From Bacteroidales bacterium (lineage in GTDB: Bacteria; Bacteroidota; Bacteroidia; Bacteroidales; JAADGE01): a stretch of 64,000 nucleotides of DNA. The position numbers and the translations under genes are program-made. The notes under the pieces are model-generated. The model had not been told where the DNA came from. It worked only from the letters and a program-made list of their open reading frames with translations, and did not search any database. The DNA is taken from positions 1 to 64,000 of the forward strand of contig JAIORQ010000058.1 of assembly GCA_021108035.1 (NCBI GenBank). Direction: 5' to 3'. Positions 9,105 to 17,396 of this stretch are shown in pieces. The stretch's first letter is position 1; every line of letters begins with the position of its first letter.

Positions 9105-9330
9105 CCTGCATTATTCATGCGTTTTTTCTTTGTCGGAATTGAGGCGACAAACCTTGAAGCTGTATATTAATACTGCGAAAGGTTTGCAACGATAAGTCCG
9201 GCAAAGAAAAAATGCACCTTTGGTAAAAACTTTAAAAAATCAGTTTTTATTAAAGAGATGCGTAAAAATTTGATAATCTGCAATATAACTGATTTTTTAA
9301 AATTTTTATGAATAATGCAGGTTAAGGATT
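9096..9330. repeat. 225-bp nested inverted-repeat element, copy 1
   Basis: A perfect 23-bp terminal inverted repeat (9096-9118 against 9308-9330; core TTAACCTGCATTATTCAT) bounds the element. An inner imperfect repeat (GTTTTTTCTTTGTCGGA at 9121 against TCCGGCAAAGAAAAAAT near 9197-9213) makes a second stem. A second copy is at 57265-57490. The left arm overlaps the stop codon of the YwqK-like gene, so the structure may also shape that transcript's 3' end. There is no coding capacity. The rest of the spacer to 9486 shows no gene. Confidence 0.75.
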
Positions 9331-9486
9331 GTAACGAATTAAACGGTGCTTTAAACGAATTATTTGTATCCGAACAATTAATATTTTTTTGTGATTAATA
9401 ACACACATCCTCATAAATGTATCTAATAATTTAATTTATATTCTAAATTTTCGTATATTAGGTGCCTCATATAATAAACCGTAAGT

Positions 9487-11034
9487 GTGTTTAAAACAAT
9501 TAAAATATTGATATTGGAAGACTTTGAATCTGATATATTCTTGATTGAAAGACAACTTAAAAGAAATAAGCTGAATTACAAGCTTAAACACACTGATAAT
9601 ATTACTGACTTTGAGAAATATCTGAAAACATTTAAGCCTGATATCATTCTTTCCGATTATAACTTACCTGATTTTAACGGTCTTGAAGCATTATCAATTG
9701 TTGTTCAACATCCTATATACATTCCTTTCATTATAGTAACCGGAGCTTTAGATGAAGAAACAGCAGTTGCTTGTATAAAAGCCGGGGCTGATGATTATTT
9801 AACAAAAGAAAATTTAACTCGACTTGTTTCGGCAATACAATCATCCATTGACAAAAGGGATACATTACTTAAAAAAGAAAAAGCAGAGAAGGAAACAAAA
9901 CAATTAGCAAAAGAACTGCAAACATTAATTAAAACAGTAAATACACCCATTTTTAGTGTAGATAAAAAGGGGGAAATAAATGAATGGAATAATGCAACAG
10001 AAAAAATTACCGGTTTTTCAAAGAAAAGTGTTTTAGAGAAGAATTTTGTTGAAAATTTTATACACGAAGATCAAAAAGAAACAGTAAACCGGATTATTAC
10101 AGATACGATTGAAGGCTCATGCATTACTAATTTTGAGATATTGCTCAAAACAGAAAAGAGATATAAGAAATTATTGCTGAACACCACAACAAAAAGAAAT
10201 AATTACGGAGAAGTTATAGGAGTTATTCTTATTGGGCAAGATATTACCAAAATGGCAGATTACAGGGAGGAATTGGAACAAAAGATTGAAGAAAGAACAA
10301 AAGAGCTTAAAACAGCTTTAGAAAAAGAAAAAGAATTGAATGAGTTAAAATCTCGCTTTGTTTCAATGGCATCTCACGAATTCAGAACGCCATTGGCTGC
10401 AATAGGTTTTGTTTCAGGGTTTTTGAAAAAATACGGAGACAGAATTGACAAAGAGGCACATGATAAAAAACTTGATAAAATTAATATTCAAATTAAGTAT
10501 CTTACTTCAATGCTTGATGATATACTTACCATAGGAAAAGCTGATGCAAGATCTAAATTCAAGCCTGAAACATTAAAGTTTTCCGACTTTATTAAACCAC
10601 TGTTGGAAGAAGTGAAAACAGTATCCGAAAATTCTCATGAAATTGAGTTTTTAATGACAAATAAGAATTTTACAATTGACTTAGATCCAAAATTAGGAAG
10701 GAATATTTTTATCAATTTACTAACCAATGCAATTAAGTTTTCACCCGGAAAAAAACATATACTGTTTGAAAACAAGATAGAAAACGGCAGCTTAATATCT
10801 AAAGTTACAGATTTTGGAATAGGTATTCCTGAAGAAGAATTAGAAATGGTTTTTATTCCGTTTCACAGAGCAAAAAATACAGAAGCAATACAAGGAACAG
10901 GCTTAGGCTTAGCAATTGTAAAAGAAGCAGTTGAAATTCATAAAGGAACGGTAAGTGTAGAAAGCAAAAAAAGTAAAGTAACGACTTTTACAATAAAATT
11001 ACCTTTAAAAACAGATATACACACCAATAATTAA
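9487..11034 (+). CDS. REC-PAS histidine kinase
   Basis: The order is receiver (about 5-125, phosphoacceptor Asp57 in LSDYNLPD), PAS (about 145-255, closing GQDIT), coiled coil, HisKA (about 285-350, His297 in SMASHEFRTPL) and HATPase_c (about 395-508, N box NLLTNAIKFS, G1 DFGIGIP, G2 GTGLGLAIV). All catalytic motifs are intact and there is no membrane segment, so it is a cytoplasmic kinase fed by another phosphorelay step. It starts with GTG; no better ATG lies in frame. It is a shorter paralogue of the 21354-24377 kinase: the receiver, last PAS and kinase core match closely. A single-domain receiver follows after 6 bp and is probably its partner. Confidence 0.88.
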   Translation: MFKTIKILILEDFESDIFLIERQLKRNKLNYKLKHTDNITDFEKYLKTFKPDIILSDYNLPDFNGLEALSIVVQHPIYIPFIIVTGALDEETAVACIKAGADDYLTKENLTRLVSAIQSSIDKRDTLLKKEKAEKETKQLAKELQTLIKTVNTPIFSVDKKGEINEWNNATEKITGFSKKSVLEKNFVENFIHEDQKETVNRIITDTIEGSCITNFEILLKTEKRYKKLLLNTTTKRNNYGEVIGVILIGQDITKMADYREELEQKIEERTKELKTALEKEKELNELKSRFVSMASHEFRTPLAAIGFVSGFLKKYGDRIDKEAHDKKLDKINIQIKYLTSMLDDILTIGKADARSKFKPETLKFSDFIKPLLEEVKTVSENSHEIEFLMTNKNFTIDLDPKLGRNIFINLLTNAIKFSPGKKHILFENKIENGSLISKVTDFGIGIPEEELEMVFIPFHRAKNTEAIQGTGLGLAIVKEAVEIHKGTVSVESKKSKVTTFTIKLPLKTDIHTNN

Positions 11035-11040
11035 AAAATT

Positions 11041-11478
11041 ATGAACAAGCATCAACAAATTGAAATTATATTAGTGGAAGATAATCCGGACGATGCACGT
11101 TTGGCAATCCGAGAACTTACGAAAAATAATCTTGCAAATAATCTGATACACTTAAAAGACGGAGAAGAAGCATTAAATTATTTTTTTGGAGAAAAAGATG
11201 AAGCAAAGTATTATTCAGAAAAAAACCCTAAGTTAGTTTTACTTGATTTAAAAATGCCTAAAGTAGGAGGGATTGAAGTTTTAAGGGAACTTCGGAAAAA
11301 TGAGAAAACAAAATCAATTCCGGTGGTTGTCTTTACATCTTCAAGTGAAGAAAAAGATATTATTGAAACCTACAAACTGGGAGTGAACAGCTATATTGTG
11401 AAACCTGTTGATTTTGACAGATTTACAGAAGTCATTAAGGAAATCGGTTATTATTGGTTGGTTATTAATAAAATGTAA
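11041..11478 (+). CDS. Rcp1-type single-domain response regulator
   Basis: A lone receiver of 145 residues with the acidic pocket VEDNPDD (13-19), phosphoacceptor Asp69 in LLDLKMP, the Thr/Ser switch in VFTSSSEE and the Lys in IVKPVDF. The insertion after helix 2 (DGEEALNYFFGEKDE) is typical of the cyanophytochrome-partner Rcp1 group. There is no output domain, so it passes phosphate or binds a target. It starts 6 bp after the REC-PAS kinase and is surely co-transcribed. The last helix ends YYWLVINKM. Confidence 0.88.
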   Translation: MNKHQQIEIILVEDNPDDARLAIRELTKNNLANNLIHLKDGEEALNYFFGEKDEAKYYSEKNPKLVLLDLKMPKVGGIEVLRELRKNEKTKSIPVVVFTSSSEEKDIIETYKLGVNSYIVKPVDFDRFTEVIKEIGYYWLVINKM

Positions 11479-11506
11479 TATTCATCATTTAATTTTTACG
11501 GCATTT

Positions 11507-11527
11507 CCTGTCTGCCGAACAGGCAGG
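11507..11527. repeat. 21-bp palindromic repeat, intergenic copy
   Basis: A hairpin of CCTGTCTG and CAGGCAGG around the loop CCGAA (one G-T wobble). The identical 21 bp occur twice more, inside the kinase gene at 19046 and 19439. It lies 28 bp after the Rcp1-type gene. The spacer to 11700 otherwise has only a short A-rich stretch with a 16-bp tandem duplication (11609-11640). Confidence 0.6.
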
Positions 11528-11700
11528 AGTCATTTAACGCAATCATATGAGAGCATTCATAAAAAAATATTTAATCATCATTAAAAAAACAACAGAACCA
11601 ATACAGATAACAACAAAACCAAAGAACAACAAAACCAAAGAATAACTTATAAAAGATACAGGGCAATTAAGGAGTCAAAATTAAAGCAAAAAAGCTTAAC

Positions 11701-13095
11701 ATGACAAACACTTTAAAACTATCGGTTAAAAATCAAACCGGTTACAAAATCTCTATTTCAATTCTTTTTGGATTAGCAGGGTTTTATACAAATTTTCATA
11801 CATTAATTTTCCCTTTCGGAGAATATACTGTTGCCATATTACTTGGATTGTTGTTTCCAATGCTGATAACATTGAGTTGGGGTTGGAAATACGGCTTACT
11901 CTCTGCTTTAACAGGTGGCTGCCAGACTATGTGGTGGTTGTGGGGAGCAAGCAATGGTTATGCAATTTTCTTTGTTATACCGCCATTCACACTCTGGGTT
12001 GTATGGCACGGAATATTTGCAGAGCTTCGCAGGAAGCAGAAAGTTCACAAATGGTGGCTGAACATATACATAGTAGAAATTATCTTCCGGATTATCAGCT
12101 CTGTAAATTTATTAACATTATGCAGATGGGCAATAACTCTTAATCCGCCGGACTGGAGTTGGGCATCGAATGCACCAAATATTATTCCTTTGCATTTTTC
12201 TGTTTTTGTTACAATTAAACAAGCAGCAATTGGTTTTATTATTTTGCTTCTAACTGATGTGCTTCTTAATATCAAGTATGTAAGATTTTTCTTTAAATTA
12301 AAAGAATACACAGATAACAAAAAAACAGCTTATATAATAAGCTTATTCCTGTTGCTTGGATGCTTGTTCTGGTTGCTGGATAGTGTCTTTTGTTTTTTCG
12401 CATTTCATAAGGAAAGTTCATTTATTGACCTGTTTGCTTTGAATATTCCGGATTATAATATTTTTACCAGAACTGTTTTCTTAATTTTTTGTCTGGTATG
12501 CGGACTAATTACTTCCGGAATTTTACGTACACAAAGAGAAGGTGAAATTGCTCTTGGAGAAAGCGAAGAAAAACTCAGAAATATATTTGAACACAGCACA
12601 AACGTGTTTTATTCTCATACACCTGAACATATACTAACTTATATGAGTCCGCAGGTAAAAGAGGTTCTTGGTTATGAAGCAGATGAAGTATTTAAAAAAT
12701 GGACTGAATTTGCTTCTGATAACCCTGTAAATAAAATCGGCTTTGAGCTGACCGAAAAGGCAATTAAAACCGGCAAACCGCAGCCGGCTTATGAACTCGA
12801 ATTTATTCACAAAAACGGGAAAAAAGTTTGGATTGAAGTTCATGAAGGACCTGTTGTTGTTGACGGGAAAACCGGTTCAATAGTCGGTGCCTTTTCTGAT
12901 ATCACTGAACGCAAAAAAGCAGAAAAAGAACTGAAAAAATACCGCGATCATCTGGAGAACTTGGTGAAAGAACGTACAGCAGAACTTGAAGAAAAAAATA
13001 AAGACTTAGAAGAATTCAATGAGCTGTTTGTTGGCAGAGAATTCAGAATTAAAGAATTAAAAGATAAGATAAAAAAGTTGGAGGGAAAGAATTAA
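11701..13095 (+). CDS. polytopic membrane PAS protein without kinase domain
   Basis: Residues about 14-285 hold seven or eight hydrophobic segments, rich in Trp, forming an integral-membrane sensor of a type I do not recognise by name. One PAS domain follows (about 290-405, ending AFSDITERKKAEKEL). The last 60 residues are a highly charged coiled coil ending EEFNELFVGREFRIKELKDK. There is no HisKA or HATPase, yet the next complete gene begins 25 bp later, so this is the natural end. The same C-terminal tail closes the products at 14157 and 14435, which points to a shared docking partner. Likely role: a membrane input subunit that signals through protein contact. Confidence 0.75.
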   Translation: MTNTLKLSVKNQTGYKISISILFGLAGFYTNFHTLIFPFGEYTVAILLGLLFPMLITLSWGWKYGLLSALTGGCQTMWWLWGASNGYAIFFVIPPFTLWVVWHGIFAELRRKQKVHKWWLNIYIVEIIFRIISSVNLLTLCRWAITLNPPDWSWASNAPNIIPLHFSVFVTIKQAAIGFIILLLTDVLLNIKYVRFFFKLKEYTDNKKTAYIISLFLLLGCLFWLLDSVFCFFAFHKESSFIDLFALNIPDYNIFTRTVFLIFCLVCGLITSGILRTQREGEIALGESEEKLRNIFEHSTNVFYSHTPEHILTYMSPQVKEVLGYEADEVFKKWTEFASDNPVNKIGFELTEKAIKTGKPQPAYELEFIHKNGKKVWIEVHEGPVVVDGKTGSIVGAFSDITERKKAEKELKKYRDHLENLVKERTAELEEKNKDLEEFNELFVGREFRIKELKDKIKKLEGKN

Positions 13096-13119
13096 TAATT
13101 TCAAAATACAGAAGAAAAA

Positions 13120-14109
13120 ATGAATATTAAAAGAAACATCAAAGCTATAAGGATATTAAATTTATCAATAATTATCTTTTTGCTGAATTCATTTCTGTTT
13201 GCACAAGAAAATCCACAAAAAAATGTTCTCATTCTGAATTCGTATAATAAAGGTTTTCTCCAGACTGACAATATCGTAAACGGAATCGAATCTGTTTTGG
13301 AACCGGAAAAAAATAATATTGATCTTAAAATAGAATATATGGACACAAAAGCCACAGGATATAAAATTGAATACAAAGAACGGCTGTTTGACCTCTATAA
13401 ATATAAATACGGCAATAAAAAGTTTGATCTTATTATTTCAACCGATGATAATGCACTTGATTTTCTCCGTGAATATCATAAAAGTCTGTTTCCCGGAGTC
13501 CCTATTGTTTTCTGCGGAGTGAATAATCTTGAGATTCCCGATATAACAGACAGGGAAGTATTTACCGGAATCATTGAGCTTCAATCTGTAAAAGAAACAA
13601 TAGACCTTGCTTTAAGATTACATCCGAAAACCGAACAGATAGTCTTTGTTGTTGAAAACTCTCCAACCGGAAATTATCTCTGGAGCCAGATACAAGGACT
13701 GCTTAAATATTATGAAGACATCCGGATAACTCGTATTGATGATAGTTTTTCGATGAAGCAGATAGAGGACAAGGTAAGCGAATTGCCCAATGATGCAATT
13801 GTGTATTGGGGAACATTTCATAACGATAAAAACGGAAAATATTACTCTTTCGGAAAAGGCGCTTCTCGTGTATCCAAAGCAAGTTCGCGACCAATGTACG
13901 GGCATTCTGTTCAGGTATTACCTTATGGTATTGTAGGGGGAAAACTGTTTGGTGGTTTTTATCACGGACAGCTTACAGCAGAAATGGCTCAACGCATTCT
14001 GAAAGAAGAAAAAGTGCGGGATATTCCTGTGCTGACAGAACCGCAAACCCAATATATGTTCAATTACGAACAAATGCAGCGATTTGGCCGGAAGGAAGTA
14101 TTATCATAA
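13120..14109 (+). CDS. periplasmic-binding-protein sensor, N-terminal fragment of a broken gene
   Basis: A signal peptide or anchor (1-29, ending FLFAQ) precedes an ABC_sub_bind-type domain (about 34-310) with the typical opening NVLILNSYNKGF and the core IVFCGVNN. Such domains sense small ligands in the periplasm at the front of sensor proteins. The frame stops at 14109 just after MQRFG. From 14088 another frame reads PEGSIIINKPYSFYEE and on through a membrane segment, which is what normally follows this domain. I therefore read 13120-14405 as one gene interrupted by a small frame-changing deletion. The fragment could still be exported but lacks its membrane anchor and signalling tail. Confidence 0.72.
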   Translation: MNIKRNIKAIRILNLSIIIFLLNSFLFAQENPQKNVLILNSYNKGFLQTDNIVNGIESVLEPEKNNIDLKIEYMDTKATGYKIEYKERLFDLYKYKYGNKKFDLIISTDDNALDFLREYHKSLFPGVPIVFCGVNNLEIPDITDREVFTGIIELQSVKETIDLALRLHPKTEQIVFVVENSPTGNYLWSQIQGLLKYYEDIRITRIDDSFSMKQIEDKVSELPNDAIVYWGTFHNDKNGKYYSFGKGASRVSKASSRPMYGHSVQVLPYGIVGGKLFGGFYHGQLTAEMAQRILKEEKVRDIPVLTEPQTQYMFNYEQMQRFGRKEVLS

Positions 14110-14156
14110 ACAAACCTTATTCATTTTATGAAGAAAATAAGTTTCTTATCCGGTGT

Positions 14157-14405
14157 GTGATTGCCTTTGTAGTTGTTCAAATGTTGATCATTATCAGTCT
14201 TGTTATGAATATTTCGAAACGCAAGAAAGCTGAAAAAGAACTAAAAAAGTATCACGATTATCTCGAAGAACTCGTGAAAGAACGAACAAAAGAGTTAGAA
14301 AAAAAGAATAAAGACTTGGAAGAATTCAATGAACTGTTTATCGGAAGAGAATTCAGGATTAAAGAGCTTAAAGACAAAGTTAAAGAATTAGAATGTAAAT
14401 TATAA
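14157..14405 (+). pseudogene. C-terminal fragment of the broken sensor: membrane helix plus coiled tail
   Basis: The open frame continues the interrupted sensor at 13120. In-frame residues can be read back to about 14088, before any start codon. It holds one transmembrane helix (about 3-20), then a basic and acidic coiled coil ending EEFNELFIGREFRIKELKDK. GTG at 14157 could in principle restart translation, giving an 82-residue membrane-anchored coil. No kinase domain follows. The tail is nearly identical to those of the 11701 and 14435 products. Confidence 0.6.
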
Positions 14406-14434
14406 TAAAATGACATTCATAAAAAAATAATTTT

Positions 14435-17383
14435 ATGGAAAGCTATAATAATAAAAGCAAAGACGAATTAATTAAAGAAATCGAAACTCTTAAAAGAAAT
14501 GTTAAAGATCTTGAAAAAAACAAATTAAAATTCAAAAAGGATGAAGAAGAATTGAGTCTTGAGAAAAACAACCTGAAAAATGTTTTTAATGCAATGGCAG
14601 ATGGCATATATATCGTAAACCAACAATATGATATTCAATATGTAAATCCGGTACTTATTAAAGATTTTGGCAGTTATGAAGGGCAGAAATGTTATGAATT
14701 TTTCCACGATAGAACGGAAGTTTGCCCCTGGTGTAAGAATGCCGATGTTTTTGAGGGAAAAACTGTACGTTGGGAATGGTATTCTGCTAAGAATAATAGA
14801 ACATACGATTTGATTGACACTCCGCTGACAAATCCTGACGGCAGCATTTCCAAATTGGAAATATTCCGCGATATCACCAATCGCAAGCGGGCCGAGGAAG
14901 CTTTAAAATTAAGCAATGAAAATTTTCAACAGCTTGTATCAAATATTACAACTGTTATTTGGAAAGCAGACATTGGAAAGAACGGAGCTTTTGAAAATAC
15001 TTATTCTTCTCCTGTATTAGATGAATTATTAGAGTTGCCGCCCGGAACAATGCGAAATGACTGGGATAAGTATTTCAGCTACATCAAACCCGAGTATCTG
15101 GAACAAGTAAACAAAGCTTTCAAAGAAGCAATAATATCGCCGGGTAAAGAAATTAATTGCGAATACGAAGTATTAAAAGACACCGGACAAACAGCTTGGT
15201 TTCATTCAAATGGCAGATGTTTTGAGAAAAGCGGGAAATTGCACGTTTTTGGCTCTACTACCGACATCACCGAGCGCAAACAAGCGGAAAAAGCATTAAA
15301 ACAGAGTGAATTGTTTCGTCGTAGAGTTTTTGACAGTTCCAAGATTCCAATTATTGTTATGGAATCTACTTCTTTTAAATATATTGATATAAATACAGCT
15401 GCAGTAAAAAAGTATGGTTTCCCTTCGTATGAAGCCTCCCTGGGTAAAACACCACTTGATGTTTCTGCACCTGTTCAATATGATGGTACTCCTTCATCTC
15501 AAAAAGCAGTATTTTATATTGAAAAAGCATTGAAGGAAGGAAGTGTTACTTTTGAATGGCTTCATCGCTACCCTAATGGTGAATTTTGGGATGCCGAGGT
15601 TCATTTGTTATCCTTTCAATCAAATGATAAAACATTAATTCAATTTTCTCTAATCGACATCACCGAACGCAAAAAGGCAGAAGAAGCACTGCGGGAAAGC
15701 GAAGCAAGATTTCAAAAGCTTTTAGAAAATATTCCAACAGTTGCTGTGCAGGGATATAATGCAGATGGAATAATTCATTATTGGAACAAAGCAAATGAGT
15801 TGATATACGGTTATACGGCAGAAGAAGCTATCGGGAAAAATCTCGTAGATATGATTATTCCTTCGGAAATGAAGGAAGATGTGCAGAAACTAATCAAGCA
15901 CGGTGCAAAAACAGGAGAAATGCCACCAGCTGCTGAATTAACCTTGATGCGTAAAGATGGAAATCCAGTTACAGTATTCTCAAGTTATGCTGTTGTACAA
16001 CAATCAGGGAAAGAACCTTTGTTATTTTGTATGGATATGGATTTGACCGAACGCAAGCAGGCAGAGGAATTACTTCAGAAAAGCGAGGCTCAATTAAGAC
16101 AAGTTATTGATGCTGTGCCACATATGATCTTCGCAAAAGACAGGGACGGGCGTTTCATCATTGCAAATAAAGCTGTAGCCGACGGATGTGGGACAAGTCC
16201 GGAAAATATAGTTGGAAAAACACATCCGGAATTGCTTGGGGCTAATACTGAACAATATGAGTCTTATCTGGCAGATGACCGTGAAGTTATAGACAGTGGA
16301 AAGTTAAAATTCATTCCCGAAGAGGACTATACATATCCCGATGGTCATAGTGTTGTTTTGGAAACTACAAAGATTCCGTTCACTTCAGCGGGAATACCTG
16401 CTGTTCTGGGTGTATCGGTTGATATCACTGTGCGAAAACAGGCAGAAAATATGTTAAGGTCATCAGAGATGTTATATCATTCAACAATTGATTCAATGGA
16501 CGAACATATCAATGTAATTGATGCTAATTTCCGAATTCAGCTCTTCAACGCACCCTTAACAAGATGGTGTAAGGAGTTAGGCATTAACACGGACGAGATA
16601 ATTGGTCAAAGCTTATTTGAAGTGTTCCCCTTTCTCGACGAAAAGAAAGTTAGGGATGAATGTACTCAGGTACTTGAAACCCAAAAACCTGTAATTACTC
16701 ATGAAAACTCTATACTTGGAGGAAAAGAAATAATAACAGAAACGCGAAAAGTACCTGCAATTAAAGACGGAATAGTTACCAGGATTGTTACCATAATCAC
16801 CGATATTACCGAATATAAGCAGACGATAGAAGCCCTGCGAAAAAGCGAAGAACGCTTTAGGCAGGTAACTGAATCTGCAGAAGAATGGGTATGGGAAGTA
16901 GATGAAACTGCTTTATACACTTATGCAAGCCCGATTGTTGAGAAATTGCTGGGCTACAAACCGGAAGAACTTGTCGGGAAAAAACATTCATTTGACTTGT
17001 TTCATCCTGACGACTATGAACCTTTAAAAAAAGCAACTTTCGAACTATTCGCAGAGAAAAAACCACTTTTCAGGTTTCTGAACAAAAATGTGCATAAGAA
17101 CGGCAATATTGTATGGCTTTCAACAACCGGTCTTCCTATCCTTGATAAAAAAGGAAACCTGCTTGGATATCGTGGTACAGACATTGACATCACCGAACGC
17201 AAAAAAGCAGAAGAAGAACTAAAAAAACACCGTGATCACCTCGAAGAACTCGTGAAAGAACGAACAAAAGAGTTAGAAAAAAAGAATAAAGACTTGGAAG
17301 AATTCAATGAACTGTTTATCGACAGAGAATTTAGGATTAAAGAGTTAAGAGATAAAGTAAAAGAATTAGAAGCTAAACTATAA
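14435..17383 (+). CDS. seven-PAS cytoplasmic sensor without kinase domain
   Basis: An N-terminal coiled coil (1-45) is followed by seven PAS domains, each ending in a DIT-x-R/Y-K type motif: about 46-150, 160-285, 288-410, 415-540, 543-665, 670-795 and 800-925. The first has a Cys pair (CPWC), unusual for PAS and possibly metal- or redox-binding. The second and fourth are almost identical to PAS domains of the next gene. The protein ends in the charged tail EEFNELFIDREFRIKEL, with no HisKA or HATPase. It probably integrates several cytoplasmic signals and acts through its coiled ends. The gap to the next kinase is only 13 bp, so a co-expressed complex is likely. Confidence 0.8.
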   Translation: MESYNNKSKDELIKEIETLKRNVKDLEKNKLKFKKDEEELSLEKNNLKNVFNAMADGIYIVNQQYDIQYVNPVLIKDFGSYEGQKCYEFFHDRTEVCPWCKNADVFEGKTVRWEWYSAKNNRTYDLIDTPLTNPDGSISKLEIFRDITNRKRAEEALKLSNENFQQLVSNITTVIWKADIGKNGAFENTYSSPVLDELLELPPGTMRNDWDKYFSYIKPEYLEQVNKAFKEAIISPGKEINCEYEVLKDTGQTAWFHSNGRCFEKSGKLHVFGSTTDITERKQAEKALKQSELFRRRVFDSSKIPIIVMESTSFKYIDINTAAVKKYGFPSYEASLGKTPLDVSAPVQYDGTPSSQKAVFYIEKALKEGSVTFEWLHRYPNGEFWDAEVHLLSFQSNDKTLIQFSLIDITERKKAEEALRESEARFQKLLENIPTVAVQGYNADGIIHYWNKANELIYGYTAEEAIGKNLVDMIIPSEMKEDVQKLIKHGAKTGEMPPAAELTLMRKDGNPVTVFSSYAVVQQSGKEPLLFCMDMDLTERKQAEELLQKSEAQLRQVIDAVPHMIFAKDRDGRFIIANKAVADGCGTSPENIVGKTHPELLGANTEQYESYLADDREVIDSGKLKFIPEEDYTYPDGHSVVLETTKIPFTSAGIPAVLGVSVDITVRKQAENMLRSSEMLYHSTIDSMDEHINVIDANFRIQLFNAPLTRWCKELGINTDEIIGQSLFEVFPFLDEKKVRDECTQVLETQKPVITHENSILGGKEIITETRKVPAIKDGIVTRIVTIITDITEYKQTIEALRKSEERFRQVTESAEEWVWEVDETALYTYASPIVEKLLGYKPEELVGKKHSFDLFHPDDYEPLKKATFELFAEKKPLFRFLNKNVHKNGNIVWLSTTGLPILDKKGNLLGYRGTDIDITERKKAEEELKKHRDHLEELVKERTKELEKKNKDLEEFNELFIDREFRIKELRDKVKELEAKL

Positions 17384-17396
17384 TTTGAGTTTAATT

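Noticed and set aside
11547-11645. 32-codon frame beginning MRAFIKKYL
   Set aside because: Low-complexity Lys/Thr/Asn content created by an A-rich tandem duplication; no sign of a real product.
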